From CAVQUE01 sp046290435 (GTDB taxonomy: Bacteria > Actinomycetota > Acidimicrobiia > Acidimicrobiales > UBA8592): a DNA stretch of 64,000 nucleotides. The notes beneath the pieces are model-generated. The model had not been told where the DNA came from. It did no database searches and worked only from the letters and a program-made list of their open reading frames with translations. The DNA lies in the NCBI GenBank assembly GCA_046290435.1, contig JBKAGO010000032.1, positions 186,001 to 250,000 on the forward strand, in the 5' to 3' direction. Both the position numbers and the translations under genes were made by a program. Of this stretch, positions 7,481-15,068 are shown one piece after another. Position 1 is the stretch's first letter. Every line of letters begins with the position of its first letter.

Positions 7481-8626
7481 TCACTCGAGGGGCGGGTCCT
7501 CGCAGACGTCGGCGCCCGGCGCCGCGGCCGGGTCGAAGACGCGCGGCTCTGGCTGCAGGGCGCTCCCCGCCGGCCCGCCCGCGAGGTAGCGCTCGGCGGC
7601 GTCGGCTGTTGCTCGGGCCGCGACCGCTCTGTAGTCGTCGGTGGCGAACAGCTCTGCCTCGGCCGGGTTGCTGAGGTAGCCGAACTCGGCGAGGACGGTC
7701 GGCGTGGCCGGCCGGCGGATCATGCCGTACGCATCGAGCCCGTCGGTGTTCAGCACCAGGAGCACGCCGGCATCGGGCGCAGCCGACCAGGCGATGTCGA
7801 AGGTGCCGAGCGCCTCGACGACCTCGTCGAGGACGATCCCGCCGAGCGTCGCCGAGGCCACCGATCCCTGCTGGACGAACACCTCGGTGCCGGGTATCGG
7901 TGAGGCGCCCGGCGTGGGGGCGTTGTGGTGGATGGAGATCATGGCCTCGACGCCGAGCGCATCGGCGAACGCCGCCCGTACCGGCAGGGGCACGGCGTAA
8001 TCGGCGGTGCGGGTCAATGCGGCGACGATGCCCCGCTCGGCGAGCAACTCGGCGGCCTCGATGGCCACATCGAGGTTGAGGTCGCGCTCGACCAGGCCGT
8101 TCGCACCGACGGCTCCGGTGTCGATCGGCCCGCCGTGGCCGGGGTCGAGCACGATCCGGGCTCCGGTGATCGGCGTTGCGCCGCGCACGGTCGCGATGGC
8201 ACCACACGGCGTCGTGATCACGTCGCCATCGGGGGTGCGGGCCAGATGCACGACCGGCACCCCGGTGGCCGTGACGACGCCACCCGTCGCCGAGGGCCCG
8301 AAGCCGAGCTCGAGGGCGCCACCCGCGTCCTCGGCGTCCTCGGCGTCCTCGGCGTTCTCGCCCTCGTTCTCGCCCTCGGCGCCACGATCGCCCTCGCCTT
8401 CAGTGCCCTCGTTCTCGGCTGGGTCGCTCTCGCGCTCGGCCGCCGCAGCGTCGGGATCGGTGGTATCGGCATCGGCGGAGGGCGTGGTCGGGACCACACG
8501 ACCGTCGGACAGGCTGGAGTCCTCGCCGGCTGCACAGGCAGCGATCAGGCCCATGCATGCGACGAGCGCCAGCACAGGGGCGACCGGGTCGATCCTTCCG
8601 AGCCGCCGGCCGGGTCTGCTCCGCAC
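7481..8626 (-). CDS. N-acetylmuramoyl-L-alanine amidase (Amidase_3), predicted lipoprotein
   Basis: Zinc amidase that cleaves the lactyl-L-alanine bond of peptidoglycan; the predicted site is the outer face of the membrane. From GTG 8626 the 381-residue chain has an Arg-rich start, a hydrophobic stretch (about 15-30) and lipobox-like sequences LVAC (Cys24) and IAAC (Cys31). A long acidic Glu/Asp/Asn-rich linker follows (about 45-105). The C-terminal Amidase_3 domain (about 150-350) shows the zinc ligands: His in LDPGHGG, Glu in VERDLN and His in SIHHN. The catalytic Glu is in AEFGYLSN. The start is uncertain: the frame is open upstream to GTG 8755, but TACGGT 8 nt before GTG 8626 and the signal peptide support 8626. 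The acidic, low-complexity linker probably spans the wall. It is divergent from ppk2. Confidence 0.88.
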   Translation of the reverse strand: MRSRPGRRLGRIDPVAPVLALVACMGLIAACAAGEDSSLSDGRVVPTTPSADADTTDPDAAAAERESDPAENEGTEGEGDRGAEGENEGENAEDAEDAEDAGGALELGFGPSATGGVVTATGVPVVHLARTPDGDVITTPCGAIATVRGATPITGARIVLDPGHGGPIDTGAVGANGLVERDLNLDVAIEAAELLAERGIVAALTRTADYAVPLPVRAAFADALGVEAMISIHHNAPTPGASPIPGTEVFVQQGSVASATLGGIVLDEVVEALGTFDIAWSAAPDAGVLLVLNTDGLDAYGMIRRPATPTVLAEFGYLSNPAEAELFATDDYRAVAARATADAAERYLAGGPAGSALQPEPRVFDPAAAPGADVCEDPPLE

Positions 8627-8634
8627 GGATCGAG

Positions 8635-8640
8635 ACCGTA
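8635..8640 (-). promoter_or_regulatory. Leaderless -10 element of the amidase gene
   Basis: On the minus strand TACGGT ends 8 nt before GTG 8626. It matches TANNNT and helps choose this start. Confidence 0.4.
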
Positions 8641-8783
8641 CGACACGCCGCCTCCTCGACCGCGGACCCGGGCCGGCTGGGCAACATGTGTGCCCTGCAC
8701 GGCGCCCCGAAACGAGACCACCGCCGCCGCTACCGTTCACCCGCGGATCACCCACGCGTCAGCGGGCCGCCGACCGATTGCCC

Positions 8784-8789
8784 TACGCT
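8784..8789 (+). promoter_or_regulatory. Leaderless -10 element of ppk2
   Basis: TACGCT lies 7 nt before GTG 8797, matching TANNNT. It favours GTG 8797 over the downstream ATG at 8875; there is no Shine-Dalgarno sequence at either. Confidence 0.5.
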
Positions 8790-8796
8790 CCGCCTC

Positions 8797-9801
8797 GTGG
8801 ACCGATCTGCGCTTCCGACATCGACCGACAGCGCAGCCGGCGAAGCGTCCCACGACGTCGAGCTGGCCGCGGCCATGGAACTCGCCGACATCATCACCTC
8901 CATCCGTGAGCTGAGCGACGAACAGCTCGCCCGCCACGGCCTGAGCGTCGAAGGCACCTTCGACGAGATCGACGACCCCGTGCTCATCGGGCCCGACGGC
9001 CTGCCGTTCCGCACCTGGCAGGAGGGGTACCCCTACACCGAACGCATGAGCCGGCCCGATTACGAGATGCAGAAGCGCCTGTTGCAGATCGAGCTGCTCA
9101 AGGCCCAGAGCTGGATCAAGGACGAGGGCGAACGGCTGGTCATCCTGTTCGAGGGACGCGACGCCGCGGGCAAGGGCGGCACGATCAAACGGTTCATGGA
9201 ACATCTGAACCCGCGTGGTACCCGGATCGTGGCGTTGAGTACCCCGTCGGAGCGCGAGAAGGGCCAGTGGTACTTCCAGCGCTACGTCGCCCACCTCCCC
9301 ACCCGCGGCGAGATCGTGCTGTTCGACCGGTCCTGGTACAACCGCGCGGTCGTCGAGCGGGTCATGGACTACTGCACCGACGAGGAATACGACGAGTTCA
9401 TGCGCGAGGTCCCGGACTTCGAGTTGATGCTCACCCGGTCGGGACTGCGCCTGGTCAAGCTCTGGTTCTCGGTGTCGCGCCGCGAGCAGATCGCCCGATT
9501 CGTCATCCGGCGCATCGATCCGGTCCGCCAGTGGAAGCTCAGCCCCAACGACCTGGCGTCGCTCGACATGTGGGACGACTACACCCGCGCCAAGGAAGAG
9601 ATGTTCCGGCGCACCCACACCGACCACGCTCCGTGGACGGTCGTGCGCAGCAACGACAAGAAGCGTGGCCGCATCAACGCGCTGCGGTTCGTGCTCCAAC
9701 AGCTCGACTACCCCGACAAGGACCACGCCATCGTGGGGGAGGCCGATCCGTTGATCGTCGGGCCGCCCGAGGTGGTCGGGACCGAGGCCGGAGAGCACTG
9801 A
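8797..9801 (+). CDS. ppk2: Polyphosphate kinase 2 family protein
   Basis: PPK2 transfers phosphate between polyphosphate and nucleoside di- or monophosphates (GDP/ADP to GTP/ATP), linking polyphosphate stores to nucleotide pools in the cytoplasm. The 334-residue chain carries Walker A GRDAAGKGG at about 120-128, with the key Lys126, and the Walker B segment VLFDRSWYNRA at about 180-190. The PPK2 lid/arginine region around 'RREQIARFVIRRIDP' and the closing 'WTVVRSNDKKRGRINAL' are typical. A single PPK2 domain of this length fits class I enzymes. About 75 N-terminal residues precede the conserved core. The start is GTG 8797 by the TACGCT element; ATG 8875 is the alternative. It has its own transcript, divergent from the amidase. 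Confidence 0.95.
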   Translation: MDRSALPTSTDSAAGEASHDVELAAAMELADIITSIRELSDEQLARHGLSVEGTFDEIDDPVLIGPDGLPFRTWQEGYPYTERMSRPDYEMQKRLLQIELLKAQSWIKDEGERLVILFEGRDAAGKGGTIKRFMEHLNPRGTRIVALSTPSEREKGQWYFQRYVAHLPTRGEIVLFDRSWYNRAVVERVMDYCTDEEYDEFMREVPDFELMLTRSGLRLVKLWFSVSRREQIARFVIRRIDPVRQWKLSPNDLASLDMWDDYTRAKEEMFRRTHTDHAPWTVVRSNDKKRGRINALRFVLQQLDYPDKDHAIVGEADPLIVGPPEVVGTEAGEH

Positions 9802-9935
9802 GCCGGCGATCCCCGCCGTGTGCCCCTGGGTCGCAACGCCCAGAAAAGTCCGATATTGCACAACTCGTGCATCCAGGGCCGCGATCGGCACGTAGAGCCG
9901 GGAAACATCCCGTTCCTCATGGAGGATTTCCCGCA

Positions 9936-11039
9936 ATGCGCAAGCTCACCGCCGCAGCCGCACTGGCTGCATCCGCACTCGCCGCCTCGACACTCCCGGC
10001 GGCGTCCCAGGAGCTCCCCGGAGCCGTGGACGTCGTGATCGAGGTCAGCGGCGACAGCGGCTTCGACCGCAACGGCCGCGACTACGACATGCTCCGTGAC
10101 GCCCTGCTCGTCACCGGCCTCGCCGATGCGGTTGCAGCCGCCGAGGACGTGACCATCTTCGCCCCGACCGATGCCGCGTTCAAGCGCCTCGCCCGCGATC
10201 TGGGCTGGGCCGGCTTCGGAGAATCGAGCGCCTTCGCGTTCCTGGCCTCGGTCACCGGCTTCGAGTCCGCCGACGAGGCCGGCCTCCTCGACGACATCCT
10301 GCTCTATCACGTCGCTCCCGGCGCGCGCTCTGTCGCCGACCTCAGCGAGTCCACCGGCGTGGCCACGCTGCTCGACGGCGCATCCCTGTCGTTCGGCCAC
10401 AACAGCGTGATCGACGCCGACACCAACGACCGCAATGCCCGCTTCATCGCACCCAACGACCTCGATACCTCGAACGGCACCGTGCACACCGTCAACCAGG
10501 TCCTGCGTCCGCTCGACCTCGATGCCGCCGACGGCACCGTCGACCTGGTTCTCGAAGCCAGCGGCTCCAGCGGCTTCGACCGCAACCCACGCGACTACGA
10601 CATGCTCCGTGACGCGCTCGTCGCCACCGGCCTCGTCGATGCCGTCGCCGCAGCCGACGACGTCACCGTGTTCGCGCCGACCGATGGCGCCTTCAAGCGC
10701 CTCGCCCGCGACCTCGGCTGGGAGGGCCGCGGCGAGCGCAGCGCGTTCAACTTCCTCGTCGAGGCCACCGGCTTCGAGTCCGCCGACGAGCCCGGCATCC
10801 TCGCCGACGTGCTGCTGTACCACGTTGCCCCTGAGGCCCAGACCGTCCGCCAGCTCCGCGGCGAGCGTGGTATCGACACCCTGCTGGAGGGTTCGACCCT
10901 GGCGGTCCGCAACAACCGTGCGATCGTCGACGGCGACCGCAACGATGCGAACGCCCGCCTCCGGGCCCCGAGCAACGTCGGCACCAGCAACGGCATCGTG
11001 CACACCATCAACCAGGTGCTCCGCCCGATCGACCTCTGA
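9936..11039 (+). CDS. Secreted protein with two fasciclin (FAS1) domains
   Basis: Predicted secreted adhesion-type protein of 367 residues. A classical signal peptide covers residues 1-24 (Arg-Lys followed by an Ala/Leu-rich core, cleavage near AAS-QE). Two FAS1 domains follow at about 31-195 and 202-367, each with the FAPTDAAFKRL / FAPTDGAFKRL and LLYHV..A motifs and ending NQVLRPLDL / NQVLRPIDL. The two copies are close to each other along their whole length, pointing to internal duplication. No anchor is visible at the C-terminus, which stops right after domain 2, so the protein is free or held by binding. ATG 9936 is preceded by GGAGG 10 nt upstream. A strong hairpin closes the transcript. 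Role inferred: cell-surface or matrix adhesion. Confidence 0.92.
   Translation: MRKLTAAAALAASALAASTLPAASQELPGAVDVVIEVSGDSGFDRNGRDYDMLRDALLVTGLADAVAAAEDVTIFAPTDAAFKRLARDLGWAGFGESSAFAFLASVTGFESADEAGLLDDILLYHVAPGARSVADLSESTGVATLLDGASLSFGHNSVIDADTNDRNARFIAPNDLDTSNGTVHTVNQVLRPLDLDAADGTVDLVLEASGSSGFDRNPRDYDMLRDALVATGLVDAVAAADDVTVFAPTDGAFKRLARDLGWEGRGERSAFNFLVEATGFESADEPGILADVLLYHVAPEAQTVRQLRGERGIDTLLEGSTLAVRNNRAIVDGDRNDANARLRAPSNVGTSNGIVHTINQVLRPIDL
10026..11036 (+). repeat. Tandem duplication encoding the two FAS1 domains
   Basis: Copy 1 spans 10026-10520 and copy 2 spans 10539-11036, offset about 513 bases. Long near-identical blocks remain at DNA level, for example the stretch coding CGACTACGACATGCTCCGTG in both copies, showing a fairly recent or homogenised duplication. 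Confidence 0.85.
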
Positions 11040-11056
11040 TCCCGCTGTACCTCCCG

Positions 11057-11092
11057 CGATGGCGCCGTCTGCACATGCAGGCGGCGCCATCG
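11057..11092 (+). terminator. Strong hairpin after the FAS1 gene
   Basis: A 16-bp stem (11057-11072 with 11077-11092) with a single G-U pair and an ACAT loop starts 17 nt after the FAS1 stop codon. No T tract follows. It is the longest uninterrupted stem among the intergenic hairpins here. Confidence 0.65.
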
Positions 11093-11205
11093 TCGCGTCG
11101 GGGCTCCGATGGTCTCCGGGCCATCGGCCCCTACCTGCCACGCTTCCTCATGGTGGCGCCGTACGGACCGATACGAGCTGCACAGAGAACGAGGAGCCGC
11201 CCGTC

Positions 11206-11577
11206 ATGCAACGCCCCACCGTGCGTGTCACCCGGATGAGGATCAAGGATCTGCGGCCCGGCGACGTGGTCAACAAGGACCCCGAAGCCATGCAGGGCTG
11301 GTTCGCCGTGACCGAACTGAGGCCGCTCCACGACGGAAGCGTCTCGGTGGTGGCGAAGGTCATCACCTTGACCTTCAGCGGCTATCCCGACGACCTCGTC
11401 GGCGTGCAGGTCCTGGTCCCCATGGACTTCCCCGCGCCGCCGGTACCGGCGCAGTCCTCGCCGGCCCCCGCCGTCGGTCCCGCCCCCGCCGCCGCGGGGG
11501 CGCCCCAGACCGCCCCGGCCCCGGCCCCGGCAGCCGCTCCGGCGCGGGCTACTGCTCCGACGCCGACGCACGCCTGA
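11206..11577 (+). CDS. Small protein with a Pro/Ala-rich C-terminal tail, function unknown
   Basis: A 123-residue protein that I do not recognise. Residues 1-75 look like a compact beta-rich domain (IKDLRPGDVVNK, GWFAVTELRPL, SVSVVAKVITLTFSG, GVQVLV). Residues 76-123 are a low-complexity tail of alternating Ala and Pro with no charge. There is no signal peptide or membrane segment. ATG 11206 follows GAGGAG at a 9-nt spacing. It is alone between the FAS1 hairpin and the convergent CHAD-CYTH gene. The GDV phrase early in the domain is reminiscent of small SH3-like or Hint-like beta barrels, but that is only an impression. The tail could act as a linker or a disordered binding region. Confidence 0.7.
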   Translation: MQRPTVRVTRMRIKDLRPGDVVNKDPEAMQGWFAVTELRPLHDGSVSVVAKVITLTFSGYPDDLVGVQVLVPMDFPAPPVPAQSSPAPAVGPAPAAAGAPQTAPAPAPAAAPARATAPTPTHA

Positions 11578-11609
11578 GCGGCGCCGGGTGTCCCGACGGG
11601 TCGGGCCCG

Positions 11610-13109
11610 TCAGGCGATGGACGGTCGGCCGTCTGCTGCCAACGCTGCGTTGGTGTAGCGACCGTCGTCGGTGACCTCATGCCCGAACCACGGGGGAGGC
11701 ACGAACGCGGTCATCGTCGGCTCGTCGTCGAACTCGACCTCGACGAGGCGCAGGCCCTCGAGTTCCTCGCCGAAGACGTCGAGGGTGGCATCGAAGGTGC
11801 CGACCGCAACATGGTGACGGGTCTTGACGAGACGGCGCCCCTCGGTCAGCGGCCACAACGCTGCGAACTGCGCGTCGTCGACGGCCCACTCGACCTCGGT
11901 GCGTGTCGCTCCGGTTCCGGCCTTGAGCGTCAGGACACCCTCGATGCCCCCGATTCGGCGGACCCGCACCGACGTGGCGCCGTCGAGGGCCACATAGCCC
12001 TGCTCCAGCGTCACGCCCTCGCCGACGCTTTCGACGACGGTGTCGGAATCGACGAGGAACTTGCGCTCGCGCTCGATCGTCGAGGTCCCCGTCTCGGGTT
12101 CGGGTTCGGGTTCAGCGGCTGCGTCCGAGAGCGCTCCGTCGGACACCGCGACGTCGACATCGCCCGCCTCGCCGGCGTCGGCGCCGACCTCGGCGGCATC
12201 GGCTACCGCGAGGGCCCAGTAGGCCCCGAGCCGCTGCCCCAACGACGGTGACGACTCGGCGTAGAGCATGCGTCCGAGGCGCAACGCATGGTCGCGTAGC
12301 TCGTCCTGTCGACGCCGAGCGGCTGCAGCGGCGCGATCGCTCGACGCGTCGCCGAGGTGGCGGCGGGGCCCGTCGGGGTCGTCGAGCAATTCGATGAGAA
12401 CGGCGAGGTCATGATCGTCGCCCAGGGATTCGGCGCAATCGTCGGCTAGGGCGATGACGGGGTCGAGCATCGGCGGTGCCGACGCCTGCAGGAGCCGGGT
12501 CTGGTACCAGAGATGCTTGACCCGCTTGCGCCATTCGTGGGAGTGCTCGTCGTCGCCCTCGCTCAGCAGCCGGCCGAGCGCCTTGGCGCCCTGGCGATGG
12601 GTGCGCACCACGCCCTCGACCAGCGGGGCGACGTCGTTGCCCGGTTCCCAGCGACGGGCTCGCTTGCGGGCCTTCTTCAGCAGCTTCCGGGCGCTCCGGA
12701 CCCGCGGATCGGCTGCATCGATCCTCGATGCGGCAACGCCGGCGTGACCGACCTCGGCGGAGAGCTCCTCGAGCACGGCACGATCGTCGTCGTGGGCGTG
12801 ATCGATCAGGCGCGCGACGGTCGCCATGACGACCTGGGTGTCGCGCAGCGCCGACAGTTCACGCGCCGCGTCGCGGACCAGCGCGTCGACCTCGGCGTAC
12901 TCCTCGTCGCCGATCGCTCGCCGGGCCAGCCGAACGAGCCCTCTGGTTTCCTTGCAGCGTTTGCGGGTCCGGTGGACCCGGTCGATGCTGCCGTCGACGT
13001 CGGCACCGGCCAGCCCGTCGAGGAGGCGGATGGCCTCGTCGAGGGTCTCGACCGCGATGCGAACGAGTTCGTCGCCGACGCACAAGTGGGGATCGATGCG
13101 GTACCGCAC
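11610..13109 (-). CDS. CHAD domain - CYTH domain protein
   Basis: A 499-residue protein joining an N-terminal CHAD domain (about residues 8-300: helical, many conserved His/Arg/Lys such as RVHRTRKRCKETRGL and HEWRKRVKHLWYQ) to a C-terminal CYTH domain (345-499). The CYTH begins with the triphosphate-tunnel signature Glu346-x-Glu348-x-Lys350 (IERERKFL). The domains are separated by an acidic linker with an EPEPEPE run. CHAD domains bind polyphosphate and CYTH enzymes hydrolyse or bind inorganic tri/polyphosphates, so a role in polyphosphate metabolism is likely. Most fused proteins have CYTH first; here the order is reversed. GTG 13109 was chosen because AGGAG lies 11 nt upstream; GTG 13157 is an alternative without a ribosome site. 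It lies downstream of the CNNM gene but past a long hairpin, so it is probably a separate transcript. Confidence 0.85.
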   Translation of the reverse strand: MRYRIDPHLCVGDELVRIAVETLDEAIRLLDGLAGADVDGSIDRVHRTRKRCKETRGLVRLARRAIGDEEYAEVDALVRDAARELSALRDTQVVMATVARLIDHAHDDDRAVLEELSAEVGHAGVAASRIDAADPRVRSARKLLKKARKRARRWEPGNDVAPLVEGVVRTHRQGAKALGRLLSEGDDEHSHEWRKRVKHLWYQTRLLQASAPPMLDPVIALADDCAESLGDDHDLAVLIELLDDPDGPRRHLGDASSDRAAAAARRRQDELRDHALRLGRMLYAESSPSLGQRLGAYWALAVADAAEVGADAGEAGDVDVAVSDGALSDAAAEPEPEPETGTSTIERERKFLVDSDTVVESVGEGVTLEQGYVALDGATSVRVRRIGGIEGVLTLKAGTGATRTEVEWAVDDAQFAALWPLTEGRRLVKTRHHVAVGTFDATLDVFGEELEGLRLVEVEFDDEPTMTAFVPPPWFGHEVTDDGRYTNAALAADGRPSIA

Positions 13110-13180
13110 GGCCGCTGATTCTCCTGGTTCGAGGCGCCCGACGCGCCGGCGCCTCACTGTACTGCTTGCATCGATCTCCC

Positions 13181-13229
13181 GATCTCGTTGGGTTCCTCCA
13201 CCATGACGGTGGAGGAACACGACGAGATC
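13181..13229 (-). terminator. Large bipartite hairpin after the CNNM/CorC gene
   Basis: The inner 11-bp perfect stem is GTTCCTCCACC (13192-13202) with GGTGGAGGAAC (13208-13218), loop ATGAC. The outer 8-bp stem is GATCTCGT (13181-13188) with ACGAGATC (13222-13229), separated by a 3x3 internal loop. It begins 2 nt after the CNNM stop codon. No U tract follows on the minus strand. Confidence 0.6.
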
Positions 13230-13230
13230 C

Positions 13231-14526
13231 TCAGTCGGAGCCGCGGTCGCCGACGGGCTCGACGGCGGCCGGTGGGCGCACCCTGACCTCGGTGATGGCG
13301 CGACGGCGCACGCCGCGGACCTCGAACGACCATCCGTTGACCTCGACGCAGTCGCCCGGCTCCTCCGGCAGGCGGCCCAGCTCGGAGAGGACCAGGCCCG
13401 CGACGGTGGTGAACGGGCCATCGGGCACGTCGGTCATGCCCAGGTCCTCGAGGTCGTGAACCGGGAACTGACCCGGGACCTCGATCGAGCCGTCCTCGAG
13501 GTGACGCAACGACACGATGTCGCGGTCGGTCTCGTCGTAGATCTCACCGACGAGCTCCTCGATCAGGTCCTCCATGGTGACGATGCCCGACGCTGCGCCG
13601 TGTTCGTCGACGACCAGTGCCATCTGGATGCGCCGGATCTGGAGTTCGTGCAGGGCATCGAGCACCGGCACCCCCTCGGGGAAAGCTGCCATGGGCTGCG
13701 CGACTCGACGGACCAGACGGTCGCCGCCGCCGAGCAGGTCGCGGAGGTGCACGATGCCCACCACGTGATCGAGGTCGCCGCCGTCGGCGACCGGCGCCCG
13801 AGAATGGCTGCTGCGCGCCAGGGCGGCCAGGCCCTCCTCGGCGGTGATGTCGGCGTCGAGGACGAAAACGTCGGGGCGGGGGCGCAACACGGCCTGCAGC
13901 GTCCGTTCGGCGATCTCGAAGGCGCCGTCGATGATCAGGCGCTGCTGGGGCGTGAACCTGGTCTGGGTGGCAACGAGTTCGCGCAACTCCTCCTGGGTGA
14001 CCTCGTCGCGGCCGGCGTCGGGGTCGCCGCCGAGCAACCGGACGGCGATGTCGGTCGACCACGACAACAACACGACCGCCGGGCGGGTCACCTTCGACAC
14101 GAATGCCAGAGGGCGGGCCGCCGCCAAGCCCCACTTCTCGGCGCGCTGCATGGCGATGCGCTTGGGGGTGAGCTCGCCGAACACCAGTGTCAGATAGGCC
14201 AGCACCAGGGTGACGACCACGATCGAGACCGGATCGGCTGCGTTGCCGAGGAAGCCGAGGGGCCCCTGGAGCGGTTCCGCCAGCGACACCGCTGCGGCCG
14301 CCGAGGCCAGGAAGCCGGCGAGGGTGATACCGACCTGGATGGTGGCGAGGAACCGGTTGGGGTCCCGGGCCAACCGCGCCAGGACGGCTCCCTTCTTGGA
14401 TTCCTGTTCGAGCCGCTGGAGCTGCCCCTCGCGCAGCGAGACCAGGGCCAGTTCGGTGCCTGCGAATGCCGCATTGAGCAGGATCAGCACCCCCACCAGC
14501 AGCAGCTGGGGTAACACACCACTCAT
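13231..14526 (-). CDS. CNNM/CorC (HlyC) family transporter with CBS pair
   Basis: A 431-residue inner-membrane protein of the CNNM/CorC family, linked to Mg2+ or Co2+ transport. The N-terminal DUF21/CNNM transmembrane domain (about 1-190) has hydrophobic segments beginning LPQLLLVGVLILLNAAFAG. A CBS pair follows (about 205-330, including 'VFVLDAD' and 'DEHGAASGIVTMEDLIEELVGEI'). The C-terminal CorC/HlyC domain covers about 345-431 (VPGQFPVHDLEDL). Family knowledge: CBS domains bind adenine nucleotides and gate transport; the older name 'hemolysin' is misleading. ATG 14526 is the first start of the open frame. A large hairpin follows the stop. Confidence 0.93.
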   Translation of the reverse strand: MSGVLPQLLLVGVLILLNAAFAGTELALVSLREGQLQRLEQESKKGAVLARLARDPNRFLATIQVGITLAGFLASAAAAVSLAEPLQGPLGFLGNAADPVSIVVVTLVLAYLTLVFGELTPKRIAMQRAEKWGLAAARPLAFVSKVTRPAVVLLSWSTDIAVRLLGGDPDAGRDEVTQEELRELVATQTRFTPQQRLIIDGAFEIAERTLQAVLRPRPDVFVLDADITAEEGLAALARSSHSRAPVADGGDLDHVVGIVHLRDLLGGGDRLVRRVAQPMAAFPEGVPVLDALHELQIRRIQMALVVDEHGAASGIVTMEDLIEELVGEIYDETDRDIVSLRHLEDGSIEVPGQFPVHDLEDLGMTDVPDGPFTTVAGLVLSELGRLPEEPGDCVEVNGWSFEVRGVRRRAITEVRVRPPAAVEPVGDRGSD

Positions 14527-14611
14527 CGCGGAGACGACGGCCGGACCCGTCGGAGGGCTCGGAGCCCGGAACTACTGTTCATCGTGAAAGACAGCGTAGC
14601 CCCCCGCCGCA

Positions 14612-15007
14612 TCAGCCGGTGGACGTGGCGTCGCCGACGGCTGCGGCGACGAACGCCTCGAATGCGTCGTGGTCGGGGGCGATGCGCAGGTGGCCGTCGA
14701 CGCGCTCGATGTGCAGCGCGGGGCAGAAGAACCCGCCGCCGGCGGTGAAGAAGTGCGGCGAGCCGACCACCCCCCGGCCGAGGCCGGTCTCCCATGACGA
14801 ACGAACTCGCTCGTCGCCGTCGACGAGCGCGAGACCCTCCGTCTCGGCGAGGTCGGCGAGCACATCGCCCCGACCGATGTCGCGGCCCTCTTCGAAGAGT
14901 GCATCACGGAGCGCGAGGCTGATCCGCTCCCCGCCAGGGGCCGAGGTCCCACCGGTCTCCGCCGGCTTCGCAGCGAACGGCGTCAGGCCCCGATCCGGGC
15001 CATGCAC
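14612..15007 (-). CDS. DsbA-family (FrnE-like) protein lacking the N-terminal thioredoxin half
   Basis: The 131-residue product matches the C-terminal half of DsbA-like/FrnE oxidoreductases: ISLALRDALFEEGRDIGRGDVLADLAE, then the helix leading to GVVGSPHFF with the conserved cis-Pro loop, and FFCPALHIERVDGHLRI. The N-terminal thioredoxin strand and the CxxC motif are absent. Only 61 nt separate this GTG from the metallopeptidase stop upstream, so the missing half is not encoded next door. GTG 15007 has GGAG 6-7 nt upstream and could be translated. It is either a decayed remnant or a small stand-alone protein; I favour a remnant because the redox motif is gone. It lies at the 3' end of the transglutaminase/ATP-grasp operon. 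Confidence 0.55.
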   Translation of the reverse strand: MHGPDRGLTPFAAKPAETGGTSAPGGERISLALRDALFEEGRDIGRGDVLADLAETEGLALVDGDERVRSSWETGLGRGVVGSPHFFTAGGGFFCPALHIERVDGHLRIAPDHDAFEAFVAAAVGDATSTG

Positions 15008-15068
15008 CCTGCACTCCCGTGACCGACGGGCGTCGTGCCGACCGGGTGACCTCTTTCGTCGACGGCGC

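Noticed and set aside
8557..8796. Upstream extension of the ppk2 reading frame
   Set aside because: The added 80 residues are low-complexity and overlap the start of the divergent amidase; TACGCT at 8784-8789 and homologous length support GTG 8797.
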